64,000 bases of DNA from positions 248,001 through 312,000 of the forward strand of contig NZ_BJVA01000002.1 in NCBI RefSeq assembly GCF_007988905.1, in the 5' to 3' direction. Positions 61,597 through 64,000 of the stretch are shown piece by piece. Positions within the stretch are counted from its first letter, which is position 1; the number at the start of each line of letters is the position of its first letter. The translations under genes and the position numbers were made by a program. The notes beneath the pieces were generated by a model. The model saw nothing but the letters and a program-made list of their open reading frames with translations. It made no database searches and was not told the DNA's origin. The stretch is from Gluconobacter kanchanaburiensis NBRC 103587. Lineage in GTDB: Bacteria > Pseudomonadota > Alphaproteobacteria > Acetobacterales > Acetobacteraceae.

Positions 61597-64000
61597 ATGA
61601 TGACGATGGTGTCGGATTTCTGGCGGCTGGCCGTGCGTTACAGGCTCTATACCGCCCTGAACGTGATCGGGCTCGGGCTGGGCGTGGCCACGTTTCTCAC
61701 CCTGGCGCTGGTGGCGCGTTACGAACTGGGCTGGGACGGCTTTTACCAGCAGTCGGCGTCGCTCTACGAACTTCAGGCTGATTTCGTGATCGGCAGCGGC
61801 ACATTTCATATGGCCGAGGTCCATGACCCTGTGCTTCCGGCAGTCCAGACCCGTATGCCCGGTCTGCAAGGCACGCGCCTTGAACACATATCCGCAGACA
61901 TCGTGGCGCCTTCGGACATCAGCAGAACGGTGCATTACGACCAGACGATCAGCTTCGTCGATCCGAATTTCTTCGACCTTTTCGATCTGAAATTCACAGC
62001 CGGTTCGCCAGCCGTTCTCTCATCGCCGGGAAATATCATCCTCTCGGCGACCATGGCGCGACGGCTGTTCGGAGAAAAACCCGCACTCGGCCAGACACTT
62101 GAGGTCACGCGTCATGGCAAGACGTCCGTCTATCGTGTCGCGGGAGTGCTCCGCGACCATCCGTCCAACACCACGATCACGACAGATCTGATTGCCGCAA
62201 TCCCGAAGACCGGTGCGGACCGCCCGTGCGACGGCTGGAACACGATGTGCGCACAAACCTACGCGGTGCTGCCCACAGCCGCATTGCGCCAGTCCTTTCT
62301 TCAAAACGCCCATGACGTCCTGATGACCTCCCCGTTGTCTCGTGCCATCGAACAGAAAGATCCGGGGGGCGAAAAAATGACCCTCAGGATTGTTCCTCTG
62401 CCGTCCGTTCATTTCGGCTCCGATGGCGTGGCAGAGGACGGAGCATCGCGCAGCGTGCTGTTCGCACTCATCGCAATCGGCACCCTGTCCCTGCTCGCGG
62501 GAGCGATGAATTACGTCAATCTCGCCACAGCGCAGTCTCTGGGTCGGGCGCGGGAAGTGGCTATCCGCAAGGTTCTCGGCGCCTCCCACACCCGACTGAT
62601 GATCCGCTTTCTCGGGGAAGCCCTCGTGCTGACGACGCTGGCGGCCATGCTGGGGCTGATCCTGACGGAAATCGCCGTCCCGACGGTCGCCAGCCTGTCA
62701 GGTTGGTCCGTGACGCTGGATTACGGCTGGACGCTCCCTCTTCTGGGCGCCGTCATCGTCGTCCTCACGCTGGGCGCCGGCTTTTACCCCGCCTTCATGC
62801 TCTCCTCCTTTTCACCCGCACCGGTCCTCGCCTCCGCCCGCCTTCCGGCACAGGGGCGCTTCGGTGCACGCATCCGGCTCTTTCTGGTGGGGATCCAGTT
62901 CGCATTCGCCGTGACGCTGGGGATCTGCACCCTCGTCGTCAACGCGCAGGCGCTGCATCTGCGTCATCTGGACCGGGGTATGACGATCCCCGGCCTCGCC
63001 ATTATCGCCACGGAAAACCTCAACGCGCTGGACAGGCAGCAGACCGCCGTTGTGAACCTCCTACGGGCCATGCCGGACGTCACCGACCTGTCCGTCTCGG
63101 CGGGAGGGACCCTCGGGCGCTACGAGGTCGGGAGCGTCCACCGCGCGCCCGGCCAAAAAGCCTTCATGGCGCAGGCCATCGCCCATGACGAAGCGTTCTT
63201 CAGGACGTTCCGGCTGCACCTGCTCGCAGGACGCCTGACAACATCCGAACGCGCGACAGATGTCACACACACGAAAAACGGCAATCCGGACGCGCTGGCG
63301 CAGAACTTTGTCCTTAGTCGCGAAGCGACGCGCAAGCTCGGTTTTTCCTCGCCGCAGGCTGCTCTGGGACAGACCTTCATGTTTGGCGACAACGATGCCG
63401 CCGAGAAACGCACGATTGTCGGTGTCGTCGAGGACGTCATTCTCAATTCCGGACAGGACACCTTGCCTCCCCCGATCTACGAACTGGAAACAAGCCCGAT
63501 CGAGCAAGGGATCATTGCGTTCCGGACCGCACCGGGTGCGATGCCCCATGTTCTGAACGCATTGCGCAAGGCATGGCCGACACTGGCGCCCGGCGTTCCG
63601 TTCGAGCCACAGACCATGACCGAAATCATCGCGGAATCAACCCAAAGCGATATCGCACGCGGTCGTCTGTTCAGCATCGGCGCGGCCGTCGCCATCGCCA
63701 TCGCCTGCCTTGGTCTGTACGGACTGGCGGCTTTCAACGCCGAACGCCGGATGCACGAAGTCGGCATCCGCAAGACGCTGGGCGCCACGACCGCGCAGAT
63801 CATGCGCCTGCTGCTGGGGCAGTTCCTGCGTCCCGTCCTGTACGCCAGCCTGATCGCCTGGCCAGTGGCGTGGGTGTTCATGCGAAACTGGCTCACAGGC
63901 TTCGACAACCCGGTTGCACTTACGCCTCTTTATTTCGTGCTCACCACGCTGCTCGCCGCACTGCTATGCGCGCTGACAATCTTCAGCCGAACCTTCGGCC
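61597..64000 (+). CDS. MacB/FtsX-type ABC permease, 3' end outside window
   Basis: The frame opened by the ATG at 61597 stays open to the right edge (801 codons), so the gene is nearly complete but lacks its stop. GGGAGG lies about ten bases upstream. It contains two copies of the MacB periplasmic-core plus FtsX membrane layout: an N-terminal helix (ALNVIGLGLGVATFLTLAL), a first FtsX block with YVNLATAQSLGRAREVAIRKVLGA (nt about 62510), then a second periplasmic part and a second block with MHEVGIRKTLGATTAQIMRLLLGQ (about 63750). This duplicated form of about 800 residues is the type seen next to NtrC-like regulators. Likely role: export of toxic or signal compounds or lipids from the periplasmic face. 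Confidence 0.9.
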   Translation, partial: MMTMVSDFWRLAVRYRLYTALNVIGLGLGVATFLTLALVARYELGWDGFYQQSASLYELQADFVIGSGTFHMAEVHDPVLPAVQTRMPGLQGTRLEHISADIVAPSDISRTVHYDQTISFVDPNFFDLFDLKFTAGSPAVLSSPGNIILSATMARRLFGEKPALGQTLEVTRHGKTSVYRVAGVLRDHPSNTTITTDLIAAIPKTGADRPCDGWNTMCAQTYAVLPTAALRQSFLQNAHDVLMTSPLSRAIEQKDPGGEKMTLRIVPLPSVHFGSDGVAEDGASRSVLFALIAIGTLSLLAGAMNYVNLATAQSLGRAREVAIRKVLGASHTRLMIRFLGEALVLTTLAAMLGLILTEIAVPTVASLSGWSVTLDYGWTLPLLGAVIVVLTLGAGFYPAFMLSSFSPAPVLASARLPAQGRFGARIRLFLVGIQFAFAVTLGICTLVVNAQALHLRHLDRGMTIPGLAIIATENLNALDRQQTAVVNLLRAMPDVTDLSVSAGGTLGRYEVGSVHRAPGQKAFMAQAIAHDEAFFRTFRLHLLAGRLTTSERATDVTHTKNGNPDALAQNFVLSREATRKLGFSSPQAALGQTFMFGDNDAAEKRTIVGVVEDVILNSGQDTLPPPIYELETSPIEQGIIAFRTAPGAMPHVLNALRKAWPTLAPGVPFEPQTMTEIIAESTQSDIARGRLFSIGAAVAIAIACLGLYGLAAFNAERRMHEVGIRKTLGATTAQIMRLLLGQFLRPVLYASLIAWPVAWVFMRNWLTGFDNPVALTPLYFVLTTLLAALLCALTIFSRTFG

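Noticed and set aside
1-64000. tRNA or rRNA genes, CRISPR arrays, insertion sequences, prophage
   Set aside because: No cloverleaf-like sequences, regular spaced repeats, transposase, integrase or phage structural genes were seen by eye in either strand.

Overview
The window reads as a chromosomal segment of an alphaproteobacterium, most likely an acetic acid bacterium (Acetobacteraceae, Gluconobacter-like). The reasons are the GC-rich coding style, the Met-rich copper proteins, many oxidative dehydrogenases and TonB-linked uptake, and a full-length cyclic beta-1,2-glucan synthase. The genus is inferred from gene content, not from a marker gene. I saw no rRNA, tRNA, CRISPR array, insertion sequence or phage gene. 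The first and last genes run off the window.

Layout. 1-2343: copper tolerance (C-terminal part of CopA, CopB, a small Met-rich periplasmic protein, and a convergent CsoR-type repressor). 2645-5074: ferrous iron uptake (Fur-like box, feoA, feoB, a small Cys-rich membrane protein). 5099-13417: mixed genes (tpm-like methyltransferase, RecD-like helicase, two SBF-fold transporters, an AT-rich glycosyltransferase, an MFS exporter) with a decayed 1.25 kb stretch that holds a frameshifted GGDEF remnant. 13834-18327: an ABC ATPase and a very large permease fused to an M1 metallopeptidase. 18716-27325: an 8.6 kb cyclic beta-1,2-glucan synthase gene. 27341-31301: a 2-hydroxyacid dehydrogenase with a divergent LysR regulator, a frameshifted MFS transporter and a nitroreductase.

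31716-56898 is the most unusual part: about 25 kb made almost wholly of catabolic genes. It has a LuxR-type and a LysR-type regulator, a TonB receptor, two paralogous NCS1 permeases, a class III aminotransferase, a GhrA-like reductase, an aldehyde dehydrogenase, an FMN 2-hydroxyacid dehydrogenase, a YtcJ-like amidohydrolase, zinc and short-chain dehydrogenases, a HisD-like enzyme with altered metal ligands, an APH-fold kinase, RidA, a GMC oxidoreductase, a class II aldolase-fold enzyme, an FMO-like flavoprotein, an M20 deacetylase and a DUF1028 protein. Several neighbours overlap by 4-14 bases. Together these suggest import and stepwise breakdown of a nitrogen-containing, hydroxylated compound that I cannot identify.

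56959-64000: a histidine kinase and an NtrC-like response regulator with an eroded AAA+ domain, divergent across a perfect 18-bp palindrome from a MacAB-like efflux operon (adaptor, ATPase, and a permease that runs off the right edge).
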